Shown one piece after another: positions 8,340-14,903 of a stretch of 14,953 nucleotides of DNA (within the stretch, counting starts at the first letter, position 1; each line of letters opens with the position of its first letter). The position numbers were made by a program, and so were the translations under genes. The notes under the pieces are model-generated. The model worked only from the letters and a program-made list of their open reading frames with translations, did not search any database and was not told the origin of the DNA. The DNA comes from Desulfobulbaceae bacterium UBA2775 (GTDB lineage: Bacteria; Desulfobacterota; Desulfobulbia; Desulfobulbales; Desulfocapsaceae), in the NCBI GenBank assembly GCA_002352445.1, contig DEIL01000085.1:1-14953 (forward strand), given 5' to 3'.

Positions 8340-10334
8340 CTACTCTTTTCTTCGTTCAGCTTTCCTTCTTTTAAGGCGTTCTTTCAATGAGCGTGGGAAC
8401 CAGAGTATCGTATGTAGACCAAAAATAAAAAACGTTACGGTAAGTAGAGTAGTCATTATCCAGAAAGTATAAAAAAGCTCCGGATATCTCTCTTTATCAT
8501 GGTGTGATGCATGAGTAAGATACTCGGTAAAATTTGCATTCGCGCCGAGATGGCATTTACTGCAAGTCTCCACAGCATTTCCCTCATGGAGGAGTGATTT
8601 AGGATCGCTCTCGGGAAAGATATCGTGGGCACCGTGGCAGTCAGAACATTTTGCCACTCTTTCACCACCTGTCAGCAGGGATGCTTTACCATGATAACTG
8701 TCAAGATAACTTTGTGACTCCTGCTCATGACAATCTCCACATTGGTCAAATATATGTTTTCTGAAATTGGACTGATCAATACGCTCAATTTCATGGGACG
8801 AATGGCAGTCGTTACATACAGGGACTTCTGTATTATCACCCGCCATCTGCTGACTATGTACAGATCCTTCAAACTGCTTGGCAACGCCAAAATGGCATGT
8901 CGCACAGGTGTCGGTAATATGATGCCGATTAACACTTGAATCAAGATCGGCAGCCGGCAAAATAGAATGAGCTGTATGACAGCTTGTACAGGTGGCTGAG
9001 ACCAGTAGGCCTCTTTTTTCAAGGCCTTTGCCATGGGTACTCATGCTGAAATGGGAGATGATATTATGCTCACCACTTTTTGTTCGGATAGCGGCCGTTT
9101 CTCCTTCCCTATGGCATTGAGCACAAAGCTGGGGGACATTTCTGGCATTTGTAGGTGAATCGACCCGTTGTTTTGACATATTGTTATGTTTACCGTGGCA
9201 ATCGGAACAACTTGGAGCGTTGGGGTCATTCTCTGCGAGTTTCTTACCATGAACACTCTGTTTATAAAACAGATCCTGATTGGCATGACATGACGAACAG
9301 TCCACCGGCCCAGAATCCTGACAGACAATTTCCCTGGAATTGTCCATATTTGTATGGCACTTTACACAACTGATACCCTCTTTTTTATGCATCGTACCTT
9401 CAAATTCATCAAACTCCTCCACATCCACATATAAGCTTATGGCGCCCCCATCGTGGCCTACTTTTATCAGGTCTGGATTGCTGTGGCATTCAAGGCAATA
9501 CGAATCGGGCAGACTATCGGCATAGAGCACTTTCCTCTGTTTATGAGGCTGGTGACATTCAACGCATGTAGGAATTTTCTGGGGCTCTTTTTCCCAGAGT
9601 TCGCCTCTGATAATCTTTTTATGTATCTTCTCAATATTGGCATGACACTGCATACACGTGGCTGCAATATTGTCACGATGGATTGTGGATTCAGGGTCGG
9701 TATGAGGCAACAGATTATGTGAAGTATGACAGCTGGTACATACGGCTGTAACCTTCAGTCCATCAACCAGAAGGCCTTTACCATGAATAGACATGGAATA
9801 ATTTTCCAGAATATTATGCTCTGAAATAACATGGGTCTTGGTCATTGCTGTCCCTTCCTGGTGACAGCTTCCACAGGTTTGTGGAATATTGAATACATTG
9901 GTGGTTGAATCAAGGTTTTCACTTGACAGGATATTATGTTTTCCATGACATGTGAAGCAGTACGGGGCCAGATCATCCCCCCTTTCCCTTGCCTTGCCGT
10001 GCAGGCTGTTATCATACATCTCAGCGACATCATCATGACATTCTTCACAGCTTACTTTGGCTAAAGGAACCGGATGTTCGTCTTCTTCAACATCCGCGTC
10101 CTGGTGACAGGAAATACACCCCTCCTCGCCATGGGAGGAATGGGCAAAGATTTCGGCATCCACATAAATAGACTTTTCTGACTCTTCTGCCGTGGCACCC
10201 TCTTCACCATGACACTCAAGACAATCCTCGTCACTCATGGACATGGCTCTCTGTCCGCTCATAACAAGAATGAACAGCAAAATGAAAAAGAATCCTTTTA
10301 AAACCCTAGTCTTTCCCTTCTCTACTTTTTCCAT
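8340..10334 (-). CDS. 19-heme c-type cytochrome with N- and C-terminal membrane segments
   Basis: This 664-residue periplasmic electron-transfer protein contains 19 CXXCH haem-binding motifs, at Cys 38, 73, 96, 126, 154, 199, 227, 257, 280, 323, 346, 376, 404, 449, 477, 507, 532, 563 and 591. Residues 11-27 form a signal peptide or N-terminal anchor. Residues 622-646 form a C-terminal helix followed by a strongly basic tail (KERLKRRKAERRKE), so the haem region should face the periplasm with the tail in the cytoplasm. The haem region is a duplicated eight-heme module plus a third partial copy (see the repeat entry). Many HGK and H-N/S-I-L stretches provide distal histidines, so most haems are probably bis-histidine. 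The ATG has AGGA eight bases upstream. The cytochrome b gene follows directly, suggesting a quinone-linked membrane complex. The precise family and redox partner are not known to me. Confidence 0.95.
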   Translation of the reverse strand: MEKVEKGKTRVLKGFFFILLFILVMSGQRAMSMSDEDCLECHGEEGATAEESEKSIYVDAEIFAHSSHGEEGCISCHQDADVEEDEHPVPLAKVSCEECHDDVAEMYDNSLHGKARERGDDLAPYCFTCHGKHNILSSENLDSTTNVFNIPQTCGSCHQEGTAMTKTHVISEHNILENYSMSIHGKGLLVDGLKVTAVCTSCHTSHNLLPHTDPESTIHRDNIAATCMQCHANIEKIHKKIIRGELWEKEPQKIPTCVECHQPHKQRKVLYADSLPDSYCLECHSNPDLIKVGHDGGAISLYVDVEEFDEFEGTMHKKEGISCVKCHTNMDNSREIVCQDSGPVDCSSCHANQDLFYKQSVHGKKLAENDPNAPSCSDCHGKHNNMSKQRVDSPTNARNVPQLCAQCHREGETAAIRTKSGEHNIISHFSMSTHGKGLEKRGLLVSATCTSCHTAHSILPAADLDSSVNRHHITDTCATCHFGVAKQFEGSVHSQQMAGDNTEVPVCNDCHSSHEIERIDQSNFRKHIFDQCGDCHEQESQSYLDSYHGKASLLTGGERVAKCSDCHGAHDIFPESDPKSLLHEGNAVETCSKCHLGANANFTEYLTHASHHDKERYPELFYTFWIMTTLLTVTFFIFGLHTILWFPRSLKERLKRRKAERRKE
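8550..10223 (-). repeat. Internal 8+8+3 heme-module repeat within the 19-heme cytochrome
   Basis: The cytochrome coding region holds two consecutive eight-heme units and a truncated third. Unit 1 covers residues about 38-261 (10223-9552) and unit 2 about 280-511 (9497-8802). From the second to the eighth haem motif, matching cysteines differ by exactly 250 residues (73/323, 96/346, 126/376, 154/404, 199/449, 227/477, 257/507). The first pair differs by 242. A third part (532-595, 8741-8550) matches hemes 5 to 7 of a unit, the last two at a constant offset of 364. Shared words include IPQTCGSCH versus VPQLCAQCH, and CTSCHTSHNLLP versus CTSCHTAHSILP. Confidence 0.9.
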
Positions 10335-10550
10335 GAATTAGATCCTGTTCCTTCAGTGAATTTGACGCAGAATATGAAATAACTTCTCCATTGCCGAAAA
10401 AAGCATTCATTCGTTCAAAATGATACTCATAAACCAGGCAAAGTACCAAGGCAGCGCCCTGACTTACGAGTTCAGCACAACAAAAACTCTAGCAACACAC
10501 CTTATTTATGGGCAAAACCGAAACAAAAAACAACAAAAAAATTCTATTTG

Positions 10551-10566
10551 CGCAATTTTTTTGCCA
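10551..10566 (-). promoter_or_regulatory. Sigma-54-like -24/-12 promoter candidate for the 19-heme cytochrome operon
   Basis: On the minus strand the sequence reads TGGCAAAAAAATTGCG. It matches the sigma-54 pattern TGGCAC-N5-TTGCA at the invariant GG and GC positions with exact spacing. It differs at the sixth base (A for C) and the last base (G for A). The predicted start would be near 10540, giving a leader of roughly 205 bases before the ATG at 10334. The match lies in an A-rich stretch, which raises the chance of coincidence, but it is in the right intergenic gap and orientation. Confidence 0.4.
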
Positions 10567-10788
10567 AAAAAATCACCGGACCACAACAACATACCACAAA
10601 CGTCTACCTGAAAACGAAACCATTTAAGTTTTTAGTTAAATTATTTCGCACTGATCCTATCATCATCTCCTACTATTTACAAGTTTCTCGTCTTTCACAA
10701 TATTTTCAAAGATGATTTCACACATCATCCCCGCGAAGACAGGTTGGAAGAAAGTCTGAAACACTCACACTTGATGGCGTCGTAAAAA

Positions 10789-10808
10789 GTCTGATGAAGT
10801 ACTCAGAC
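10789..10808. repeat. 6-bp perfect inverted repeat GTCTGA/TCAGAC
   Basis: GTCTGA and TCAGAC flank an 8-base spacer in the inter-module gap, and GTCTGA also occurs at 10754-10759. It directly follows GATGGCGTCGTAAAAAGTC (10773-10791). That string resembles short intergenic repeats I associate with Desulfobacterota genomes, but this is memory, not a search. It could be a small dispersed repeat or an operator; no protein-coding signal overlaps it. Confidence 0.35.
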
Positions 10809-10950
10809 AAATAGAACATCTTTGAGGAATGGGATTGTGTAAAATGGTACGTATAAGAGTTGTGAAAATTTAGGATTACTTCTGGCTGATCTTAAATCAC
10901 TGCCGTTAAAAAGCGTCCAACTTCAGTTACATATGTACCGGGCAACAAAT

Positions 10951-10990
10951 AGGGGCATATTCAAGAATGTGTGTTCCCGGATATACCCCT
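10951..10990 (-). terminator. Imperfect inverted repeat downstream of the HybB-like gene, possible terminator
   Basis: AGGGGCATAT (10951-10960) and ATATACCCCT (10981-10990) pair at 9 of 10 positions across a 20-base loop. On the minus strand the hairpin begins 44 bases after the module A stop and is followed by ATTTGTTG, a weak U-rich tail. Position favours a terminator for module A; the long loop and poor T-run argue against a strong one. Confidence 0.35.
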
Positions 10991-11033
10991 GGTCGAAGGT
11001 TGCGTTTATCTGCCGCTTTTCGGACTCAATTCA

Positions 11034-12305
11034 TCAAGCCTCTTCTTTGACTTTTTCAGAACTTTGCCAGGTGTATAAAATTGGTAGTCGGTAGAGGATA
11101 AACCTATATGTTACAATGAAGACGGCATAGAGAGTAATTGTGATCATCACTTCCTTTATATGAGGAATCTCCTGATATAATTTCCAGTTAAAAGTGAATA
11201 AGGAGGTGTTGAGCCGGTTAAGCACTATGCCGAAAAGTGTGATTAGTGCTGTAAAGCGTATCAGGCCTGCCATCCTGTTTTTGATACCAAAAGTGAAAAG
11301 AACGAGGGGGATAATCGTGCCGATTATCAACTCAAACAGAAACCAGGCTCCCCATCCGGTTAGGAGATAGTACCAGTCAGAGTCATGGGCGATGGCGATG
11401 ATTTTGATGATAAGGTAGGTGGAGAGTGCCATGACACATCCCTTGGCCAGTCCGAAGGTAATTTCATCAAGGTTATCCAGGAAGTTGGCATCACAGCGCC
11501 AGGCCATGGTCCTTTTGCAGATAGTACTGACAACAATCACCATGGAGAGCCCTGCAAATATTGAGGAGCACAAAAAATGAAACCAGAGAAAAGGGGCAGA
11601 ATACCAGAGCGGATGCACCTTGCCGGGAGCATAGTTAAAAAGAGCGCCAAGGGCACCTTGATGCAGGGTTGAGAGAATAATACCGGCAACAGTCAATCCA
11701 AGAATCATACTTTTAACAACCACTTTGGGCTTAACCCATCCCATCCACTCAGAAAAAGCGGGTACAAGCTCGACCACCTGCACTGAAAGATATGTCGCAA
11801 CATGCCAGGCAACGAGAAAGAGAACAGCTGCCGGCCCAAGCGAGACGAACATGGGGTAGACCAGACGCCACGGTTGGCCTAGATCAACCAATAAAAAAAC
11901 CACAGCAAAAAAATAGCCAAGCAGACCGTTCAAAAGAGCAAGCCTTTCGATGGGTTTGAAATCCTTACGGCCAAAAAGTTCCACCGTTGTTCCCAGCATA
12001 AAACCCGAGGCAGACATGGGGACCATGGCAAAGAGCCCTACTCCAAGAAAAAGACCCCAGGGATAATCATACGAAGCGTGGGTAACAGAGCCCAATCCGT
12101 TGAAAAAACGACCAATGAGCATCGGAAAACCAACAGCAAAGATCGCGCAGAGCAGCCAGTTCATCGGATTGCGCAGAGCTTGAATAATATATTCGCGAAT
12201 CGACAAACCGAGCAGAAGCTTATTGACTATAGTGTAACGTGTTTTCCCGTCTTCATTGGTCAATGAAGCCACAGGAATTTTACCTTTTGCAGTATATCGT
12301 TTCAT
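11034..12305 (-). CDS. HybB/NrfD-family integral membrane quinone-interacting subunit
   Basis: This 423-residue polytopic protein has about ten helices (roughly 48-67, 82-105, 126-146, 155-180, 199-217, 238-262, 286-306, 316-338, 350-366, 388-405). It belongs to the NrfD/PsrC superfamily, which couples periplasmic Fe-S proteins to the quinone pool. LSTLHQGALG (211-220) and the YPWGLFLG start of helix 2 resemble HybB, the membrane subunit of hydrogenase-2, and HmcC-type proteins. The ATG at 12305 overlaps the stop of the Fe-S gene by four bases (ATGA), a strong sign of coupled synthesis and of complex formation. No catalytic subunit is encoded alongside, so this is more like an Hmc-type electron-transfer complex than a hydrogenase. 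It is the last gene of module A. Confidence 0.92.
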   Translation of the reverse strand: MKRYTAKGKIPVASLTNEDGKTRYTIVNKLLLGLSIREYIIQALRNPMNWLLCAIFAVGFPMLIGRFFNGLGSVTHASYDYPWGLFLGVGLFAMVPMSASGFMLGTTVELFGRKDFKPIERLALLNGLLGYFFAVVFLLVDLGQPWRLVYPMFVSLGPAAVLFLVAWHVATYLSVQVVELVPAFSEWMGWVKPKVVVKSMILGLTVAGIILSTLHQGALGALFNYAPGKVHPLWYSAPFLWFHFLCSSIFAGLSMVIVVSTICKRTMAWRCDANFLDNLDEITFGLAKGCVMALSTYLIIKIIAIAHDSDWYYLLTGWGAWFLFELIIGTIIPLVLFTFGIKNRMAGLIRFTALITLFGIVLNRLNTSLFTFNWKLYQEIPHIKEVMITITLYAVFIVTYRFILYRLPILYTWQSSEKVKEEA

Positions 12306-13246
12306 GATTGAGATTCCTCCCGTGCTCCTTCATTTTTTTCTTTTTCCAATCCGTCTTTACGGTTAGCCAATCGATAGAATCCAGCAAAGAGGGCTGGCCA
12401 GATGGTGAGCACCATCGGAACTGTGGCAAGAAACGACTTCACATAATTGATAATGGGTTCATGGCCCAGGTTCATGTCAAAACCGATCTTTTTAAAATCT
12501 ACAGGGGAAATATAAAGCCAAGCGGTGCCGCCCACCTCTTTCTCTCCGTAGACATGGTCAACAAATATGTCAGGATGCTGACGGATACGTTCTTTGGCAA
12601 ACTTCAATACATTTACACGGGATCCAAAGGTAAGCGCTTCTGTTGGACACGCCTCGACGCAGGCTGGAGGTTTACCAAATTTCAGACGGGTTGGATAACA
12701 CATGATGCATTTTTCCACGATAGGGTTGAAAGCCTTGGAATAACTGTATGCCGGCACATAAAAGGGACAGGCGATCATACAGTTCCGGCAGCCAACGCAG
12801 ACTTTGGGATTGTACATGACCGCTCCCTCGGGCGTTTTCGTATAAGCGTTGACAAAACAGGATGTCAGACAGGCTGGTTCCTCACAATGATTGCACTGAA
12901 ATTTGCGAAAGAGCGGATGGTCGAGTTCTTCCGGGTTATATCGGTTCACAACCGTAAATACACCTTCCGAGGTGCGTCTTTTGAGACCTCCATGGCGTTC
13001 CATATCAAAAATGGAAAAATCATCAAAGGGAACATCTGGTTCTGGTAAGTTCTGTTCACGGTTGCAGGCTGCCTCGCAGCTTCGACAGCCGACACAGCGA
13101 CTCAGGTCGACGAGTACACCCGTGCCCTTGTTAGTATAGCCGCTGAACTCCCGTGCCTGGGCAGGTTTTTCTCTACCGAGAAAAGCTGCCAACGCACCGC
13201 CTGCAAAGCCGCTTTTCAAAAAATTTCTACGATTAAGCGATTTCAT
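12302..13246 (-). CDS. Tat-exported four-cluster [4Fe-4S] ferredoxin-type subunit (HybA/HmcB/DsrO-like)
   Basis: This 314-residue periplasmic electron-transfer subunit begins with a twin-arginine signal, NRRNFLKSGFAGGALAAFLG (residues 5-24). Sixteen cysteines fall in four groups: 51/54/57/61, 118/121/126/130, 150/153/156/160 and 180/183/196/200, enough for four [4Fe-4S] clusters in the NrfC/HybA arrangement. A single hydrophobic helix near the C-terminus (about 271-291), followed by a charged tail, anchors it in the membrane, as in HybA. It would relay electrons between the HybB-like subunit and the pentaheme cytochrome encoded just upstream. The ATG has a strong AGGAG seven bases upstream. 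Within the family, HybA or HmcB is a better fit than NrfC because of the C-terminal anchor. Confidence 0.94.
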   Translation of the reverse strand: MKSLNRRNFLKSGFAGGALAAFLGREKPAQAREFSGYTNKGTGVLVDLSRCVGCRSCEAACNREQNLPEPDVPFDDFSIFDMERHGGLKRRTSEGVFTVVNRYNPEELDHPLFRKFQCNHCEEPACLTSCFVNAYTKTPEGAVMYNPKVCVGCRNCMIACPFYVPAYSYSKAFNPIVEKCIMCYPTRLKFGKPPACVEACPTEALTFGSRVNVLKFAKERIRQHPDIFVDHVYGEKEVGGTAWLYISPVDFKKIGFDMNLGHEPIINYVKSFLATVPMVLTIWPALFAGFYRLANRKDGLEKEKNEGAREESQS

Positions 13247-13294
13247 ATATATCTCCTCTTACTGCAACAAGCTTTTTCATCGTTTATTATAATT

Positions 13295-13939
13295 TCAATG
13301 GCCGTCTTTGGATGATTTTTTCGTGCCATCCGATGACCCGGCGTCAGTACGAAATTCTTTGTCACCAGTCTCGGTCCGTACATGACAGTCTTGACATCCG
13401 CCGATACCCTCTTCAACGTGGCAGCGCATACATTGATTATGATATGCTCCCATCAAGCCAATGTTATCACGATGGTATATATCTTTGTCTTTTTCTATCT
13501 CATTGAGATAATCTGCAGTAAAGCGATCAGGGGAATGGCAATCCTTGCATTTAGCTTTATCCAGGCTGCCAGGAAACCAACCCTTGTGACATCTGGCACA
13601 GAAGGGATCATTTGTTTGATCAACAACATTATGAATAGTACAATTCTGATCAGTATGTTCGACTATATGATGGTGGCATTTAGCACAGCCAACTTCAACC
13701 GCATGCATCTCATGGTCAAATTCGACAGGCTCATACAGATTAGCCATGCTGTCGAGTACGACCATTTGCGGCATAAGATCGTGAATATGGACTTTGGGAG
13801 CAGGAGCATCTTCTTGTGATTGGTCGACTTTAATGCCTTCCGGGGGGGTCGATTGCAACCCATTGGCTGATTGAAAAAAATAAAATATGAAAAAGAAAGC
13901 GGTAATATATGTAAAAAACCATTTTAAAAATGCTTTCAT
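13295..13939 (-). CDS. Pentaheme c-type cytochrome of module A, with one degenerate haem-like site
   Basis: The 214-residue protein has a hydrophobic N-terminus (residues 5-24; signal peptide or anchor) and five CXXCH motifs, at Cys 85, 114, 131, 170 and 182. CAKCHHH and EFDHEMHAVEVGCAKCH recall the class III (cytochrome c3-type) fold, in which a histidine some residues ahead ligates the haem. Between the first and second motifs lies Cys100 in QNCTIHNVVD, which looks like a motif that lost its second cysteine. The C-terminus (about 190-214) is hydrophilic and haem-free. It probably accepts electrons from, or donates them to, the four-cluster Fe-S protein encoded 48 bases downstream. Its ATG overlaps the stop of the preceding small membrane gene by four bases. 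Confidence 0.93.
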   Translation of the reverse strand: MKAFLKWFFTYITAFFFIFYFFQSANGLQSTPPEGIKVDQSQEDAPAPKVHIHDLMPQMVVLDSMANLYEPVEFDHEMHAVEVGCAKCHHHIVEHTDQNCTIHNVVDQTNDPFCARCHKGWFPGSLDKAKCKDCHSPDRFTADYLNEIEKDKDIYHRDNIGLMGAYHNQCMRCHVEEGIGGCQDCHVRTETGDKEFRTDAGSSDGTKKSSKDGH

Positions 13940-14187
13940 TCCTTTTTTCCTCCTGTAGTTTTGTTATTTTCATTTTTAAATAGATAGCTATATAAAACAC
14001 AGAACAGTGCTATATAAATTACACAGTAGACATATTCAATTCCCTTGATATTTGTGTAAAAATCAACAACCGTATGAAACCGTTCCGTTACCTTGTCAGC
14101 ATTTTCCGAAGCCTTAACTGACCCAAATAAAAAAACAAAAACAACAACACTTCCACCTGCTAAACACTGTTTGGGAATTGCTCTCAT
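13936..14187 (-). CDS. Small membrane protein, paralogue of the upstream small gene
   Basis: The 83-residue protein has a hydrophobic N-terminus (GGSVVVFVFLFGS, possible signal peptide ending near VKA) and a C-terminal helix in EYVYCVIYIALFCVLYSYLFKN. Its C-terminal third aligns closely with the other small protein at 14441-14686: TVVDFYTNIKGIEYVYC against TVVDYYSNLKGNEYLLC, followed by YSYLFKN against YSYIFKN. The ATG at 14187 was chosen over an in-frame one at 14226 because GGGGGAG precedes it and the extra residues are charged. The stop overlaps the pentaheme cytochrome start (ATGA), so it is probably a structural or assembly part of that complex. It may play the role of the tiny HmcD-type subunits, but homology to them was not shown. 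Confidence 0.8.
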   Translation of the reverse strand: MRAIPKQCLAGGSVVVFVFLFGSVKASENADKVTERFHTVVDFYTNIKGIEYVYCVIYIALFCVLYSYLFKNENNKTTGGKKE

Positions 14188-14318
14188 TTCCTCACTCCCC
14201 CTGCCTTCTCGAGGTTTCCATTTCAACTTGATATAGTTTCATTACTAAATATGAAGAGACTTACTAATTCGTGTTTGTCCAGAGATGAAGAGTTTTACTA
14301 TAAACATAAATACCCCCA

Positions 14319-14363
14319 AAATTTAATCACAGACATCTACGTGATATGTTGAGGATTAAATTT
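14319..14363. repeat. Perfect 10-bp inverted repeat between the two small membrane genes
   Basis: AAATTTAATC (14319-14328) and GATTAAATTT (14354-14363) are perfect inverted copies separated by 25 bases. They sit in the 253-base gap upstream of the 14187 start. The arms are AT-rich and there is no following T-run on the minus strand, so an operator or leader structure is as likely as a terminator. The rest of this gap shows no gene. Confidence 0.5.
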
Positions 14364-14440
14364 ACAGAACAACCGATTAGCGAGTTCACGAGACATCGAG
14401 TAGTGATAGTAATAAAGTGATTTATAGACATGACACTGGT

Positions 14441-14686
14441 TCAATTTTTAAATATATAACTGTAATAGAGCGGAAATAGACCAAGATACAGTACGCAAAG
14501 TAAATACTCGTTACCCTTAAGATTCGAGTAGTAATCAACTACAGTACTAAATTCCTGGAATTCCCATGTTATCTTAACAACACCACCCAGCAAAAGGACA
14601 AGAACCAAAAACATCAGACTAACGCCAATAAATATACTGAAAAATTTAAATAACTTCATATCGCCATTTTCTGTTTGATTTGTCAT
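14441..14686 (-). CDS. Small two-helix membrane protein heading module A
   Basis: The 81-residue protein has an N-terminal helix (about 15-37, IFIGVSLMFLVLVLLLGG) and a second at the C-terminus (EYLLCVLYLGLFPLYYSYIF). The ATG at 14686 is preceded by AGGTGA at ideal spacing; an in-frame TTG at 14704 would include that ribosome site in the coding region and is unlikely. The conserved TVVDYYSNLKGNEYLLC block and the YSYIFKN end make it a paralogue of the product of 13936-14187. Function is unknown. It is the first complete gene of the minus-strand set seen here, and its promoter should lie in 14687-14953. Confidence 0.78.
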   Translation of the reverse strand: MTNQTENGDMKLFKFFSIFIGVSLMFLVLVLLLGGVVKITWEFQEFSTVVDYYSNLKGNEYLLCVLYLGLFPLYYSYIFKN

Positions 14687-14789
14687 TTTTCTCACCTTTA
14701 ACAATTGAAGTTTCCAATCTTTTAAGCTGGAAGTCAGCAGCGATAGAAAATTTGAGATTTTACTGTTTTGTGATTTTTGCTCTAATAGT

Positions 14790-14903
14790 TTAAATTCCCA
14801 CTTTCAAATAAGCATATACCCACAATGAAACACTATGAACATATACCCACAAAAAAAGCCACCAAAAAAGTTGCTTACGTGTAAGATTCAGCTACTTTTT
14901 CAT
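14790..14903 (-). other. Micro-ORF with in-frame amber codon upstream of module A
   Basis: On the minus strand GAGGG lies five bases before an ATG at 14903, giving MKK and then a TAG at 14892-14894. The same frame stays open for another 33 codons to a TAA at 14790-14792. It would encode a strongly hydrophobic, tryptophan-rich peptide (KQLFWWLFLWVYVHSVSLWV and so on). It may be a relic of a third small membrane gene, a three-codon leader peptide, or chance. No claim of expression is made. Confidence 0.3.
14813..14852. repeat. 13-bp direct repeat CATATACCCACAA, two copies
   Basis: Identical copies lie at 14813-14825 and 14840-14852, 27 bases apart, about 130-165 bases upstream of the first module A start. 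On the minus strand each reads TTGTGGGTATATG. A 27-base spacing is near two and a half helical turns, so a pair of activator sites is possible. The copies also encode the two LWVY words of the micro-ORF, so they may instead be a coding duplication. Confidence 0.55.

Larger units (their letters stand above)
10335..11033. other. 699-base non-coding region between the two redox modules
   Basis: No convincing gene was found on either strand. The part from 10420 to 10620 is very rich in A and C runs on the plus strand (AAAACCGAAACAAAAAACAA-like), so short open frames there are low-complexity products. The region separates the module A stop (11034) from the 19-heme cytochrome start (10334) and should hold module A's terminator and module B's promoter. 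Within it are a sigma-54-like site (10551-10566), a 6-bp inverted repeat (10789-10808) next to a GATGGCGTCGTAAAAAGTC segment, and a 10-bp imperfect inverted repeat (10951-10990). Confidence 0.7.

Noticed and set aside
10420..10611. Plus-strand 63-codon open frame in the large gap
   Set aside because: Low-complexity lysine/asparagine/glutamine product of A-rich DNA, no ribosome site, no partner gene.
12308..13048. Long plus-strand open frame of 246 codons
   Set aside because: It is exactly antisense to the Fe-S subunit gene, whose 16 cysteines and Tat signal are unmistakable; no family features on the plus strand.
13382..13819. Plus-strand open frame of 145 codons
   Set aside because: Antisense shadow of the pentaheme cytochrome gene.
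14790..14903. Pyrrolysine-encoding gene at the amber codon
   Set aside because: No tRNA or Pyl machinery in the window, and a decayed or leader ORF is simpler; kept only as an open possibility.
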